Positions 55,115 to 64,000 of a DNA stretch of 64,000 nt are shown here, in pieces (position 1 is the stretch's first letter; each line of letters starts with the position of its first letter). The stretch comes from Nitrospira sp. (GTDB lineage: Bacteria; Nitrospirota; Nitrospiria; Nitrospirales; Nitrospiraceae). Both the position numbers and the translations under genes were made by a program. The notes under the pieces are model-generated. The model saw only the letters and a list, made by a program, of their open reading frames with translations. It ran no database searches and had not been told where the DNA came from. Location: NCBI GenBank assembly GCA_024998625.1, contig JACOEL010000019.1:37156-101155 (forward strand), in the 5' to 3' direction.

Positions 55115-56887
55115 ATGGAACCTGCGCTAAACAATGCGCCCGCCAAGACCGGCTTAGCATCAGACAGAAGTAGATCGACCCAAGGGGGCCTCCCGCTGGT
55201 CCTTCTCCTCTGTTTTGTCATCGCGACGGCACTCGGACTCTATGCGTTGTCGTTCTTGCGAGGGGTGCTGGTCTCAGAACGGGGAAGAGAGTTGGCCATG
55301 AATGCCGCCGCAGTCGCGGATACGCTCGACCGCGTCATGTTCGAACGGTTCGGCGATATCCAGCTATTTGCGAATGACGGCATACTCCGGGACGGCACCG
55401 CGCCTGAAAAGACCGCCCGGCTCCTGGCCTACAAACAACTCTATCAATATTACTCCTGGCTGGGAGTCGCCGATGAGAACGGGCAACTCGCAGCCGCCAC
55501 CGACGCGCTGCCCGCGCAGGGCACGCAAGGCTTGAACCCCGAGTCGTTCGAGTTGGTGCGCAAGACAGGGAAGGTTCACTTCGAAGACATGCAGCCATCC
55601 CTGGCATCGCATAGAAAGATGGCTATCGGATTCACGGCGCCTATCTATGGGCCAAAAGGAGAGTTTCGTGGGGTGGTGGCCACCCGAGTGCCGTTTGAGC
55701 ATCTTCAGTCGGTTTTCGAGCAGGAAGGCAGGCTGCGATACGGAGAAAGCGCCTATGACTGGCTGTTGCTCGACCAGGAGGGAACGGTCCTCAGCGAAAA
55801 AAAGCGACCCTCGAATCTGAACGGCAGTCCGGTGAAGATAGATTTGCCTTCGCAAGCCCAAGCCGTCATTGATCGAGAGCACCCCGGTTTCGTGCAAGAA
55901 ACCCACCGTCGCCGAGGAAACGCCGTCGTCACCGGCTATGCATGGACCAGAGGGTATCGTAACTTTCATGGATTCGACTGGCTGGTCCTGTTTCGCTTAG
56001 ACCGTGATCAGATCTATGCTCCGGTCGATCGACTGATATGGATGGTGGGAGGAATTGGATTGTTGGTCATCCTCCCCCTCACCGGCTACGGCATCTGGGT
56101 CTCCTGGGAACTGGGACGGGAGAAAAATGAGCTGGTCGAGGCACGGCAAAAGTTGGAGGAGTCCGTGGCGGAGCTAGGCCGCTCGAATGCCGACCTTCAA
56201 CAATTCGCCTATGTGGCTTCGCACGACTTGCAGGAACCCCTCCGCATGGTAAGCAGCTACACGCAACTCCTTGCGAGGCGCTACAAGGGGAAGCTCGATG
56301 CGGATGCGGATGAATTTATCGCCTTCGCCGTGGACGGCGCCAATCGCATGCAACGGCTCATTCAGGACCTCTTAGCCTATTCGCGAGTCAATACGGGAGG
56401 CCGACAATTCGAACCGACAGCCATGGAGACGGTTCTACAGGCTGCACTGGACAATCTCACCAACGCCGTCAAGGAGAGCCAGGCCTTCATCACACATGAT
56501 CCGTTGCCGGCAGTGATGGGCGATGACAAACAATTGGTGCAGTTGTTCCAGAATCTGCTGAGCAATGCCGTCAAGTTCGGCGGGGCACAACCGCCGCGCA
56601 TACACATCTCCGCGAAACAAGCCGACGGGGAATGGTTATTTTCCGTTCGCGATCACGGCATCGGAATCGACCCACAATATGCGGATCGGATTTTTGTCAT
56701 TTTCCAGCGGCTCCACACGAGAGAAGAATACCCAGGGACCGGCATCGGCCTGGCCATTTGCAAGAAGATCGTCGAACGCCACGGCGGACGTATGTGGGTG
56801 GAATCCGAACTCGGCAAGGGAGCGACGTTTTATTTTACCATGCGCGACGAGGAACCCGCCCCATCGACGCAGACGCTGAATCGCTGA
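55115..56887 (+). CDS. Membrane sensor histidine kinase (dCache-like sensor)
   Basis: A 590-residue kinase. TM1 is about 27-47 and TM2 about 310-333, flanking a periplasmic dCache-like sensor domain. The HisKA dimerisation helix carries [12 protein letters not shown] (phospho-His near residue 370); the HATPase domain has [10 protein letters not shown] (N box), DHGIGIDP (G1) and [13 protein letters not shown]. The DLQEPLR sequence resembles phytochrome-linked kinases. It is followed by an Rcp1-type response regulator 23 bases later, its probable partner. Confidence 0.9.
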   Translation: MEPALNNAPAKTGLASDRSRSTQGGLPLVLLLCFVIATALGLYALSFLRGVLVSERGRELAMNAAAVADTLDRVMFERFGDIQLFANDGILRDGTAPEKTARLLAYKQLYQYYSWLGVADENGQLAAATDALPAQGTQGLNPESFELVRKTGKVHFEDMQPSLASHRKMAIGFTAPIYGPKGEFRGVVATRVPFEHLQSVFEQEGRLRYGESAYDWLLLDQEGTVLSEKKRPSNLNGSPVKIDLPSQAQAVIDREHPGFVQETHRRRGNAVVTGYAWTRGYRNFHGFDWLVLFRLDRDQIYAPVDRLIWMVGGIGLLVILPLTGYGIWVSWELGREKNELVEARQKLEESVAELGRSNADLQQFAYVASHDLQEPLRMVSSYTQLLARRYKGKLDADADEFIAFAVDGANRMQRLIQDLLAYSRVNTGGRQFEPTAMETVLQAALDNLTNAVKESQAFITHDPLPAVMGDDKQLVQLFQNLLSNAVKFGGAQPPRIHISAKQADGEWLFSVRDHGIGIDPQYADRIFVIFQRLHTREEYPGTGIGLAICKKIVERHGGRMWVESELGKGATFYFTMRDEEPAPSTQTLNR

Positions 56888-56910
56888 CGGAAGGAAGGAG
56901 CAGGAGTTGT

Positions 56911-57372
56911 ATGGTACCTGAGTTGGTGAAACCCATCGAGATTCTGCTGATCGAGGATAACCCGGGCGATGTTCGCCTGACGATGGAAGCGTTGAAGGAA
57001 GCCAAGGTCGTGAACCATCTGACCGTGCTGAAAGACGGTGAGGAAGCCTTGACCTATCTGCGCCGACAGGGTCCCTACGCCCACGCGACGCGACCCCACC
57101 TGATCCTGCTCGACTTGAATCTACCTCGAAAAGACGGTCGGGAAGTGCTGGCTCAAATCAAGGCCGAGGAGCCGCTGAAACGCATCCCGGTGGTCGTGCT
57201 GACGACCTCAGAGGACGAACAGGATGTGCTGAAGAGTTACAACCTTCACGCCAACTGCTATATCACGAAGCCGGTGGACCTGGATCAGTTCATTCGGGTA
57301 GTGCGGTCCATCGAAGATTTTTGGCTCGGGATCGTCGTGTTACCGGTTCCACCACAAAACGGAACCAGATGA
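56911..57372 (+). CDS. Single-domain response regulator, Rcp1-like
   Basis: A 153-residue receiver domain: [10 protein letters not shown], phospho-acceptor Asp in [19 protein letters not shown] and the Lys in YITKPVDL. The short [16 protein letters not shown] insertion before the Asp is characteristic of the Rcp1 family that serves phytochrome-type kinases. The ATG at 56911 follows AGGAG. The 3' end overlaps the hybrid kinase start (ATGA). Confidence 0.9.
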   Translation: MVPELVKPIEILLIEDNPGDVRLTMEALKEAKVVNHLTVLKDGEEALTYLRRQGPYAHATRPHLILLDLNLPRKDGREVLAQIKAEEPLKRIPVVVLTTSEDEQDVLKSYNLHANCYITKPVDLDQFIRVVRSIEDFWLGIVVLPVPPQNGTR

Positions 57373-60300
57373 GCACCGGTCCCACGCATATCCTGCTGGT
57401 CGAAGACAATGCCGGGGACGCGCGCCTGCTCCGGGAACTTTTGAAGGAAGCCGGCGCCGGTCGGTTCGCCCTGACGCATGTCGACCGGCTCGATGCCGCC
57501 ATCCGATGCCTGACTCAGGCCGCATTCGACATCATTCTCCTGGATCTTTCGTTGCCGGACAGCCAAGGTGCCGAGACCCTAGTCAGGATGCATTCGGCGG
57601 CGCAGGGGATTCCGATCGTGCTGGTGACCGGACGGGAGGATGAGGAATTGGGCCTACAGCTCATCCAGGCGGGAGCCCAGGACTATCTCGTGAAAGGGCA
57701 GACGACCGCCCCGCTCCTGGCACGCGCCCTGAAGTATGCAGTCGAGCGCAAGCGGCTAGAAGAAGAACTGCGGCAGAAAACGCGCTTTCTCCAGTCCGTG
57801 CTGGACAACATGGCCGAAGGCGTGGTGATGGCCGACGAAAGGGGAACGTTCCAAGTGTGGAACCAGGCCGCTGAACGTATCATCGGAAGCGGTCCTGCGG
57901 ACATAGGAATCGCAGAATGGTCCAGGCATTACGCTCTCTTCTTACCGGACCGGGTAACACCATTCCCGACCGATGACCTACCGCTGGCAAGAGCGATCCG
58001 TGGAGAATCCGTGACCGATGTCCTAATCTTTTTTCACCGGCCGCATTGGCCGGGCGAAGCCTGGCTCAGCGTTACAGCCAGGCCGTTGCTGGATGACAGC
58101 GGGCATCTCAGCGGAGGGGTAGCCGTCTTTCGAGACATCACCGCTGCAAAGCGAACCGACGAAGCACTCCGGGACAGCCAAGAACGATACCGGTTATTGG
58201 TCACCAACGCCAACGACATCATCTACAGAACAGATGCGTCTGGCCGGTTCACCTTCGTGAACCCGGTCGCCATGCGCATCATGAAGTATACGGAACCGGA
58301 ACTGTTGGGACGTCGGTTCATCGAGTTGATTCATCCCGATCATCAGCCGGCGGCCGAACGATTTTATGGGCGGCAATTCATCCGGCAACGGCCGAGTACC
58401 TATTATGAATTTCCAGCCGTCGCCAAGGACGGCAGCGAGGTCTGGATCGGCCAGAACGTACAGGTCCTTCTGGAAAAGGGACAGGTTATCGGCTTCCAGG
58501 CGGTGGCGCGGGATATCACCGAGCGTAAGCGAGTTCAAGCCGCGCTCTCCACGAGCGAAGAACGGTTCCGCTCGCTGCTTTCCAACCTTCCAGGGGCCGT
58601 TTACCGCTGTACCTGCGATCCCGACTGGACGATGGAGTTCCTCAGCAACCCGATTGAGCACCTCTGCGGATATCCAGCCTCGGAATTCACCGGTCGCGTC
58701 AGGTCCTATGCCAGCGTGATTCATCCGGATGACCGGCAAATGGTCGAGCGGATGGTCCTCGCCGCGGTGGCGAAGCACCAGCCTTTTGCCATCGAGTATC
58801 GGATACTCCACAAAGACGGCGGTATCCGGTGGGTGTATGAGAAGGGACAGGGCGTATTCGCCACCGACGGCCTAGTCCTCTGGCTTGATGGGGCCATCTT
58901 CGACGTCACAGATCGGAAGCGAGCGGAGGAGGCGTTGCTGGAAAGTGAAGAGCGGTCGCGGTCGATCGTGCAATCAACCGGCGATGCGATCATTCTGATG
59001 GATACCCAGGGGCAGGTGGCGTTCTGGAACAGGGGCGCAGAAAAGACGTTCGGTTATACGGCTGAGGAGATGGTCGGCCAGCCGATGACCCGCATTATTC
59101 CCGAACGATTCCGCGAGGCCCACCAACGAGGTGTCGAACGGGTTGCCGCCGCCGGACGATTGACCATACAGGCCGACATGTTTGAACTGACTGGCTTGAG
59201 GAAAGACGGCACGGAGTTTCCCTTGGAATTCAGTCTGGCAGCTTGGACAGCCAAGTCAAAACTGTTCATTACCGGCATTATTCGCGATATCAGCGAGCGC
59301 AGGCAGGCAGAGACGGCATTACGCGAAAGCGAGGAACGGTTCCGAGCGATCATGGACAATAGCCCGGCCCTGATTTTCATCAAAGACGTTGAGGGGCGCT
59401 ATCTTCAGGCCAATCGACAGTTTGAAACCCTCTTCCATCTACCCCATGGCGCTATCGTCGGCAAGGCCGACGAGGACGTCTTTCCACCTGAGCAAGCCGC
59501 TGCATTTCTCGCCAACGACCGAAAAGTCCTGGCGGCCGGAACTCCGATGGAGTTCGAAGAGGTAGCCGCCCATGATGACGGTCCCCATACCAGCCTGGTC
59601 GTGAAGTTTCCCCTGCTCAATGCGCAGGGCCGGTGCTATGCCTTGTGTGGCATCGCCACCGATATTACCGACCGGAAACGGGCGGAAGAAGACAGACAGA
59701 AGCTCGCGAAGGATCGTTTGCTGCTGCTGGAATCCACCGGGGAAGGGATTTATGGCGTCGACCACCAAGGCCGCTGCACCTTCATCAATTCAGCTGCGGC
59801 ACGCATGCTGGGCTATCTCCCGGATGAGCTCCTCGGACGGGATATGCATGAGCGGATCCATTATTCGTTCCCGGATGGCACCGCATACCCCCGTGCGGCC
59901 TGCCGTATCCAAGAAACGCTCGAGCGCGGGAAAGGTCGGAAGGTCGATGATGAAGTCTACTGGCGCAAGGACGGCACAGCATTTCAGATCGAATACTCCT
60001 CGTTCCCCGTCCTGGAACAGGACCGCATCACAGGAGCCGTGGTGGTGTTTCTTGACATCACCGAGCGCAAACTAGCCGAGCAACAGCTGATGCTCTCGCA
60101 CGATCAACTCAGAAAACTGACCGCGCGGCTCGAATCGGTCCGTGAAGAAGAGCGAATTCTGATCGCCCGTGAGATCCACGATGAGTTGGGCCAAGCGTTG
60201 ACGGGCGTGAAACTCGAACTCTGCCTGTTACGCGATCAGATCGCCGAAGTCTCTCCCATGATGCGGAAAAAGCTGGAGTCTATTTCCACACTGATCGATG

Positions 60301-60755
60301 GGACGATCCAGTCGGTCCAACGGATCGCCACCGAGCTGCGCCCTGTCGTCCTCGATCAACTCGGCCTCATCCCTGCCATCGAATGGCAGGCCCATGAATT
60401 TCAAGCACGCACAGGGATTCAATGCACGCTCGACGTCTATCTGCGCGCGGTCACATTGTCTCATGCCGGCTCGACGGCCATGTTCAGAATTTTTCAGGAA
60501 ATCCTGACGAATGTGGCGCGCCATGCTCAGGCCTCCGTCGTCCATATCACCCTCCAAGAGCAGGCCGGCAGCCTTGTGCTTGACGTACGAGACAACGGGC
60601 GCGGCGTCACCGATGCTGAATTGGCCGACCCCCATTCCCTGGGCCTGGTGGGGATGCGTGAGCGAGCCCTGCTTCTGGGAGGTGAAACCATCTTCACCGG
60701 GAGTCCTGGGACAGGCACGGCAGTGCGCGTCCGGATTCCTCTTGATCAACCGTAG
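57369..60755 (+). CDS. Hybrid histidine kinase: receiver, six PAS domains, HisKA_3 kinase
   Basis: A 1128-residue soluble kinase. It begins with a receiver ([17 protein letters not shown], Asp in [12 protein letters not shown], Lys in LVKGQT; about 4-120). Six PAS domains follow at roughly 140-255, 268-385, 398-515, 526-640, 655-768 and 780-898. The catalytic end is NarX/DegS type: HisKA_3 at about 928-1000 ([14 protein letters not shown]) and HATPase to 1125 ([31 protein letters not shown]). It probably drives the NarL-type regulator downstream. Confidence 0.92.
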   Translation: MSTGPTHILLVEDNAGDARLLRELLKEAGAGRFALTHVDRLDAAIRCLTQAAFDIILLDLSLPDSQGAETLVRMHSAAQGIPIVLVTGREDEELGLQLIQAGAQDYLVKGQTTAPLLARALKYAVERKRLEEELRQKTRFLQSVLDNMAEGVVMADERGTFQVWNQAAERIIGSGPADIGIAEWSRHYALFLPDRVTPFPTDDLPLARAIRGESVTDVLIFFHRPHWPGEAWLSVTARPLLDDSGHLSGGVAVFRDITAAKRTDEALRDSQERYRLLVTNANDIIYRTDASGRFTFVNPVAMRIMKYTEPELLGRRFIELIHPDHQPAAERFYGRQFIRQRPSTYYEFPAVAKDGSEVWIGQNVQVLLEKGQVIGFQAVARDITERKRVQAALSTSEERFRSLLSNLPGAVYRCTCDPDWTMEFLSNPIEHLCGYPASEFTGRVRSYASVIHPDDRQMVERMVLAAVAKHQPFAIEYRILHKDGGIRWVYEKGQGVFATDGLVLWLDGAIFDVTDRKRAEEALLESEERSRSIVQSTGDAIILMDTQGQVAFWNRGAEKTFGYTAEEMVGQPMTRIIPERFREAHQRGVERVAAAGRLTIQADMFELTGLRKDGTEFPLEFSLAAWTAKSKLFITGIIRDISERRQAETALRESEERFRAIMDNSPALIFIKDVEGRYLQANRQFETLFHLPHGAIVGKADEDVFPPEQAAAFLANDRKVLAAGTPMEFEEVAAHDDGPHTSLVVKFPLLNAQGRCYALCGIATDITDRKRAEEDRQKLAKDRLLLLESTGEGIYGVDHQGRCTFINSAAARMLGYLPDELLGRDMHERIHYSFPDGTAYPRAACRIQETLERGKGRKVDDEVYWRKDGTAFQIEYSSFPVLEQDRITGAVVVFLDITERKLAEQQLMLSHDQLRKLTARLESVREEERILIAREIHDELGQALTGVKLELCLLRDQIAEVSPMMRKKLESISTLIDGTIQSVQRIATELRPVVLDQLGLIPAIEWQAHEFQARTGIQCTLDVYLRAVTLSHAGSTAMFRIFQEILTNVARHAQASVVHITLQEQAGSLVLDVRDNGRGVTDAELADPHSLGLVGMRERALLLGGETIFTGSPGTGTAVRVRIPLDQP

Positions 60756-60833
60756 TCGGCCCGGCACCGGAACGCAACTCGGGCCACTGCGCATTCAGCC
60801 GCTCAGGCGCACCAGCGGAAGGAGCAACATGTT

Positions 60834-61478
60834 GTGACAAAAATTCTCGTTGTGGATGATCACGCCGTCGTCCGGCAGGGCGTCAAACAAATTCTCAGCG
60901 AACAGTTCCATGGGGCCGTCCTCGGCGACGCTCAAAACGCAGAAGAGATGATCGCGCAGGTCGGGAAGCACAGCTGGGATATTGTGATTCTCGATGTCGG
61001 TATGCCCGGGAAGAGCGGACTCGATGCACTCAAAGAGCTCAAACAGGCCCGGCCGAAACTCCCCGTCCTCGTCCTGAGCGGTTATCCGGAAGACCAGCTG
61101 GCGTTACGAATGTTGAAAGCAGGCGCGGCGGGCTACCTATCGAAAGACAGTGCGCCGAATGAATTAGTGCAAGCCATCCGGAAGATTCTCGGCGGCGGCA
61201 AATTCGTCAGTGCCGCAGCGGCGGAACTCCTGGCCATGAATCTGGAGAGTGATTGGGAAAAACCGCTGCACGAGCAATTGTCTGATCGCGAGTACCAGGT
61301 CATGTGTTTAATCGCGGTGGGAAAAAGCTTGAAAGACATCGCCGATGATTTGTGCGTCGGTGTCAGCACCATCAATACCTATCGGGCGCGCATTCTCGAA
61401 AAAATGCAACTGAAGAACAACACCGAATTGACGCATTACGCGATAGAACATCGTCTCGTCAACCGACTTATCAGATGA
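60834..61478 (+). CDS. NarL-family response regulator
   Basis: A 214-residue regulator. The receiver has ILVVDDHAVVRQGVKQIL, the phospho-acceptor Asp in IVILDVGMPGKSG and the Lys in GYLSKDSAP. The LuxR-type HTH is LSDREYQVMCLIAVGKSLKD followed by GVSTINTYRARILEKM. The start is GTG at 60834 with AAGGAG upstream. It lies 79 bases after the hybrid HisKA_3 kinase, its likely partner; the regulated genes are unknown. Confidence 0.93.
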   Translation: MTKILVVDDHAVVRQGVKQILSEQFHGAVLGDAQNAEEMIAQVGKHSWDIVILDVGMPGKSGLDALKELKQARPKLPVLVLSGYPEDQLALRMLKAGAAGYLSKDSAPNELVQAIRKILGGGKFVSAAAAELLAMNLESDWEKPLHEQLSDREYQVMCLIAVGKSLKDIADDLCVGVSTINTYRARILEKMQLKNNTELTHYAIEHRLVNRLIR

Positions 61479-61749
61479 GATCCTTCCTCTCTGTCGTTAT
61501 TGCCTATCCATTCCCGCTCCCCAAGCTCCCTGCGTAGCATAAACGTCGACATATCCCTCGGCAAACCGGCGACGCGTAAATTGCGTAAAAGGCTATGCTT
61601 CTCGGAACCTGCTTCCGGTACACATAGCACCGCCGCGGCGATCTGGTTGCGAGACTGTTCGCCCCGTCGTTCGCAAGAAAGGACCGGGTGGCATGGTTGG
61701 GCTGGTCCCTCCTTATAACTCAGATGATGACCGGTCAGAGGGGAATCAC

Positions 61750-62037
61750 ATGACCGATGTCTATACGACAGGGGCGCTCATAGCCCGAACGCTGGAACGG
61801 CAGGGGCCCTGCACATTGGATGCACTGGCCTATAGACTCCCAGCCTGCACCTGGAACCAGATATTCATGGCGGTCGATGCCCTGTCTCGGGAAGGAACGA
61901 TCTCCCTCCAACCCCGCGCTCGCTGCCAATACCTGGTTTCTCTCGCGTCTGTCCGCATACACACCTTGCGCCACTTCGATCCAGACAGGTGTGTCGCGGA
62001 CACCCGACAGCGCACCGGCGGTTCGTACGGGAGATAA
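61750..62037 (+). CDS. Small winged-helix-like protein
   Basis: A 95-residue protein; the ATG at 61750 follows AGAGGGG. The sequence TLDALAYRLPACTWNQIFMAVDALSREGTISLQP resembles a winged-helix DNA-binding fold. No family is named. It leads a string of small genes (61750-63311) between two regulators. Confidence 0.6.
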   Translation: MTDVYTTGALIARTLERQGPCTLDALAYRLPACTWNQIFMAVDALSREGTISLQPRARCQYLVSLASVRIHTLRHFDPDRCVADTRQRTGGSYGR

Positions 62038-62052
62038 GAGGGAGGCCGACAC

Positions 62053-62640
62053 ATGAGCGCGACCATGAACAACACCAGACTGACCGGAAGATCCCGTGTC
62101 ATGATCGTCGATCCTGAATTGCAATTCGGCCTCAAACTGGCGGATTGCCTCGCGACCAATGGGTACCATGCAGTCCTCGTTCGAGACCTTCAATCCATGC
62201 TCGCCGAGCTCGGGGAGATCCAGCCGGAGGCCATCCTGCTGAGCTCGGAGTCTTGCGATGAGGAACGGGTGACCGCTGAATTTGACACCCTCAGGGCCCT
62301 CATCGCCCTCTGCCCACAGGCGCCGGTGTTGACAGTCACCGAACCGATACGAGATGCGTCCAGCGCCCTCTGCCCCCCAATCGATACTCGAGCAAGTCGT
62401 CAGGCTCCGCTCGTGTACAATCGCATCGAGGAGCTCCTGCGATCAACGCTCGGCATTCCATGCGTACGCGCATCCCTAACGCGAGGCGCTCATCTTGGGA
62501 AGAACACTACTCACTCGGACTCAACAGGGAGGTTCAGTCATGGCACAGCGACGATTACGGGCCATCGAAGACAGCGTACGGATGCCGGGTCGATCCACGA
62601 CGGAGGTGGGGACCTCGGCACGACAACGGTCGGGTCCTAA
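62053..62640 (+). CDS. Receiver-like protein lacking the phospho-acceptor Asp
   Basis: A 195-residue frame. Residues about 15-115 resemble a receiver (VMIVDPELQFGLKLADCLATNGYHAV) but the site normally holding the Asp reads ILLSSES, so it cannot be phosphorylated in the usual way. After about residue 150 the composition becomes odd (Thr/His/Gly-rich) and overlaps the DUF2934 gene by about 100 bases; the true C-terminus may end earlier or a frameshift may be present. Confidence 0.55.
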   Translation: MSATMNNTRLTGRSRVMIVDPELQFGLKLADCLATNGYHAVLVRDLQSMLAELGEIQPEAILLSSESCDEERVTAEFDTLRALIALCPQAPVLTVTEPIRDASSALCPPIDTRASRQAPLVYNRIEELLRSTLGIPCVRASLTRGAHLGKNTTHSDSTGRFSHGTATITGHRRQRTDAGSIHDGGGDLGTTTVGS

Positions 62641-62866
62641 GAGCCCGCTACAGCAGGCCGACAGTGAAGCGACGCACGGGGAAATCAGAAGGCGCATCGA
62701 GAAGCTGGCCTATGAGCTCTATCAGCAACGAGGGCGGCAGGACGGGTACGACCGTCAAGACTGGCTGGAAGCCGAACGATTAACGCTCGAGGCACCGCCG
62801 CGCGCGCGCCAAGACAGCTCTGACGACCTTCCGGCTTCGTCCCCGGCGTCACGCGTGGGACGATGA
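62540..62866 (+). CDS. DUF2934-domain protein
   Basis: A 108-residue protein; the ATG at 62540 follows AGGGAGG. Residues about 50-85 match DUF2934 (EIRRRIEKLAYELYQQRGRQ, then WLEAERLTL), a short helical domain of unknown function. The ends are disordered and basic. Confidence 0.7.
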   Translation: MAQRRLRAIEDSVRMPGRSTTEVGTSARQRSGPKSPLQQADSEATHGEIRRRIEKLAYELYQQRGRQDGYDRQDWLEAERLTLEAPPRARQDSSDDLPASSPASRVGR

Positions 62867-62906
62867 GAAGAGCGCACAGAGAAGATCCTGCACGGAGAAC
62901 AGTACG

Positions 62907-63311
62907 ATGCTCTGCCCAACCACCAACTGCGGCCAACTAATGACACCTGATTACCGTGCAGGCTATGACGCACGCACAGGTCTTGAATGCCTTCATTGTG
63001 GACACTGCGGGCATCGTGGGATGAGGGCACGAGAAGGGCTGCAGCTGTTGTTCTCCGGGCAGCATGAATATGTCTTCAGCTATGGTCCGTCCCTCTCGTA
63101 CCTCAAGGTCGTGCTGTCGACGGTTGCGCTGAATCTGTTCAACACCCAAGGCCTGGAACCGGTCCGACTGGCAACCCACGTCGCCGAATGGGCACTCCTT
63201 ATGGGACAGGTCTGTGGCACGGTTCGCCCATCAGGCGACCTCGTCCTGTCCAGCTGTTACGAGTATTGCCGACGACAGGCGGTGCACCATTCCGGCATCT
63301 CACCGCGGTAA
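62907..63311 (+). CDS. Protein with N-terminal Cys-rich (zinc-ribbon-like) segment
   Basis: A 134-residue protein. Residues 1-36 hold CPTTNC and CLHCGHCGH, a possible zinc site. The rest is helical without motifs. Function unknown; it lies between the DUF2934 gene and a LuxR-type regulator. Confidence 0.5.
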   Translation: MLCPTTNCGQLMTPDYRAGYDARTGLECLHCGHCGHRGMRAREGLQLLFSGQHEYVFSYGPSLSYLKVVLSTVALNLFNTQGLEPVRLATHVAEWALLMGQVCGTVRPSGDLVLSSCYEYCRRQAVHHSGISPR

Positions 63312-63332
63312 GGCTGCGGATCCGAGGACTGA

Positions 63333-64000
63333 TTGATTCACGAACGAGGATCGGGCTCTGCCCTCATTACCATCGCGATCGTCAGCCAGAATCAGCTCCT
63401 GCGGCTTGGGCTGCGCGCCGTCATCGCACCGCATGAGCACATCCGGCTGATCGGAGAGGCGACGAACACGCTGCAGGCGGTACGCATCGTCTCGCAAGAG
63501 AAGCCACATCTGCTCATCGTTGAACTGGAGCCCGGCATGGACATCCTCGGGCTGGTTCGAAAAGTGAAGGCTTCGCTTCCGTCCATACGAATCATCGCCC
63601 TGCATGGAATCGAAGACAGCCGAGCCGGGATGGAAGCCTTGTCGTCAGGAATAGACAGCATGGTATTGACCACCCAGCCGGGAGTCGTGCTGCTTGCCAG
63701 CATCGAGTATCTCTGTCGGCTTCAGGCAAACGTGGCACGCTGTTGCCCTTGCGACACGAACTCGTTGGAGAGCACCGGCGCAGAAGACGGCTTCGACGAC
63801 CGGATCCCCGCTCTCCCGAATGGGTGCGAGGAGCTCACAAAGCGTGAGCATGACATCATCAACTTGATCGGAGAGGGCCTCTCCAACAAAGACATTGCCT
63901 GTCGACTCAGCATTGGCAGCACGACCGTGCGGCATCACCTCACCAGCATTTTTGGTAAACTCGATGTGCACAGCCGCCAGCAGCTCCTGATTCGAGCGCA
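63333..64000 (+). CDS. LuxR/NarL-type regulator with degenerate receiver, 3' end cut by window
   Basis: The frame lies 21 bases after the previous gene; TTG at 63333 directly follows an in-frame stop and has GAGGA upstream. The receiver-like region reads ITIAIVSQNQLLRLGLRAVI, without the usual acidic pair, and LLIVELEPGMD has Glu at the phospho-acceptor position. The HTH is canonical: LTKREHDIINLIGEGLSNKD then STTVRHHLTSIFGKLDVHSR. It runs to position 64000 without a stop. It probably binds DNA without phosphorylation control. Confidence 0.72.
   Translation, partial: MIHERGSGSALITIAIVSQNQLLRLGLRAVIAPHEHIRLIGEATNTLQAVRIVSQEKPHLLIVELEPGMDILGLVRKVKASLPSIRIIALHGIEDSRAGMEALSSGIDSMVLTTQPGVVLLASIEYLCRLQANVARCCPCDTNSLESTGAEDGFDDRIPALPNGCEELTKREHDIINLIGEGLSNKDIACRLSIGSTTVRHHLTSIFGKLDVHSRQQLLIRA

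Noticed and set aside
1..64000. tRNA, rRNA or full insertion sequence
   Set aside because: No cloverleaf, rRNA signature or transposase gene was found on either strand.

Overview
The window is about 60% GC, densely coded and without a tRNA, rRNA or insertion sequence. It looks like a chromosome piece of the phylum Nitrospirota, probably Nitrospira. That is an inference from the gene mix: an HpnD/HpnE squalene module, a uppS-cdsA-dxr-rseP-proS operon, a PAS-rich hybrid kinase cluster and a DUF2934 protein. No marker gene here proves it.

Region 1 (1-16.7 kb, minus strand) is a type I-G (formerly I-U) CRISPR-Cas locus. In transcription order it reads cas3 (helicase then HD), an AbiEii-like nucleotidyltransferase, csx17 (cas8g), csb1 (cas7), csb2 (cas5-cas6), a 1763-residue helicase with a transglutaminase-like and a Vsr-like nuclease domain, then a cas4-cas1 fusion and cas2, which runs off the left edge. 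The nucleotidyltransferase and the giant helicase are not standard parts of I-G. A small divergent toxin-antitoxin scar (hicB, a possible hicA fragment, an Uma2 fragment) lies between the helicase and cas4-cas1. No CRISPR array is in the window; it may lie left of position 1. Two small genes (a zinc-finger-like protein and an exported peptide) precede cas3 on the same strand.

Region 2 (17-28.5 kb) holds an orthocaspase, small membrane or exported proteins, a FolB-methyltransferase fusion overlapping a PHP phosphoesterase, and a Ser/Thr kinase-PP2C phosphatase-FHA operon with a clear promoter. Two palindromic, MITE-like elements (24763-24977 and 27425-27613) sit between genes here.

Region 3 (28.5-46 kb) is mostly housekeeping. 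It contains a HAD phosphatase-BtuF-like-hpnD-hpnE operon followed by a uracil-DNA glycosylase, the tldD/pmbA peptidase pair, the uppS-cdsA-dxr-rseP-proS operon (isoprenoid, phospholipid and envelope-stress functions plus prolyl-tRNA charging) and a GAF-containing PilB/GspE ATPase.

Region 4 (46-55 kb) is envelope related: an Mla-type lipid transporter (mlaE, a catalytically odd mlaF, mlaD, a TPR lipoprotein), three single-domain PilZ proteins around an LpxL-like acyltransferase, a Cys-rich secreted protein, a fatty acid desaturase, an RRM RNA-binding protein and ArfB.

Region 5 (55-64 kb, plus strand) is a signalling cluster: a sensor kinase, an Rcp1-like regulator, a REC-6xPAS-kinase hybrid, a NarL-type regulator, then small proteins and two receiver-like proteins that lack the phospho-acceptor aspartate. 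The last one is cut by the right edge.
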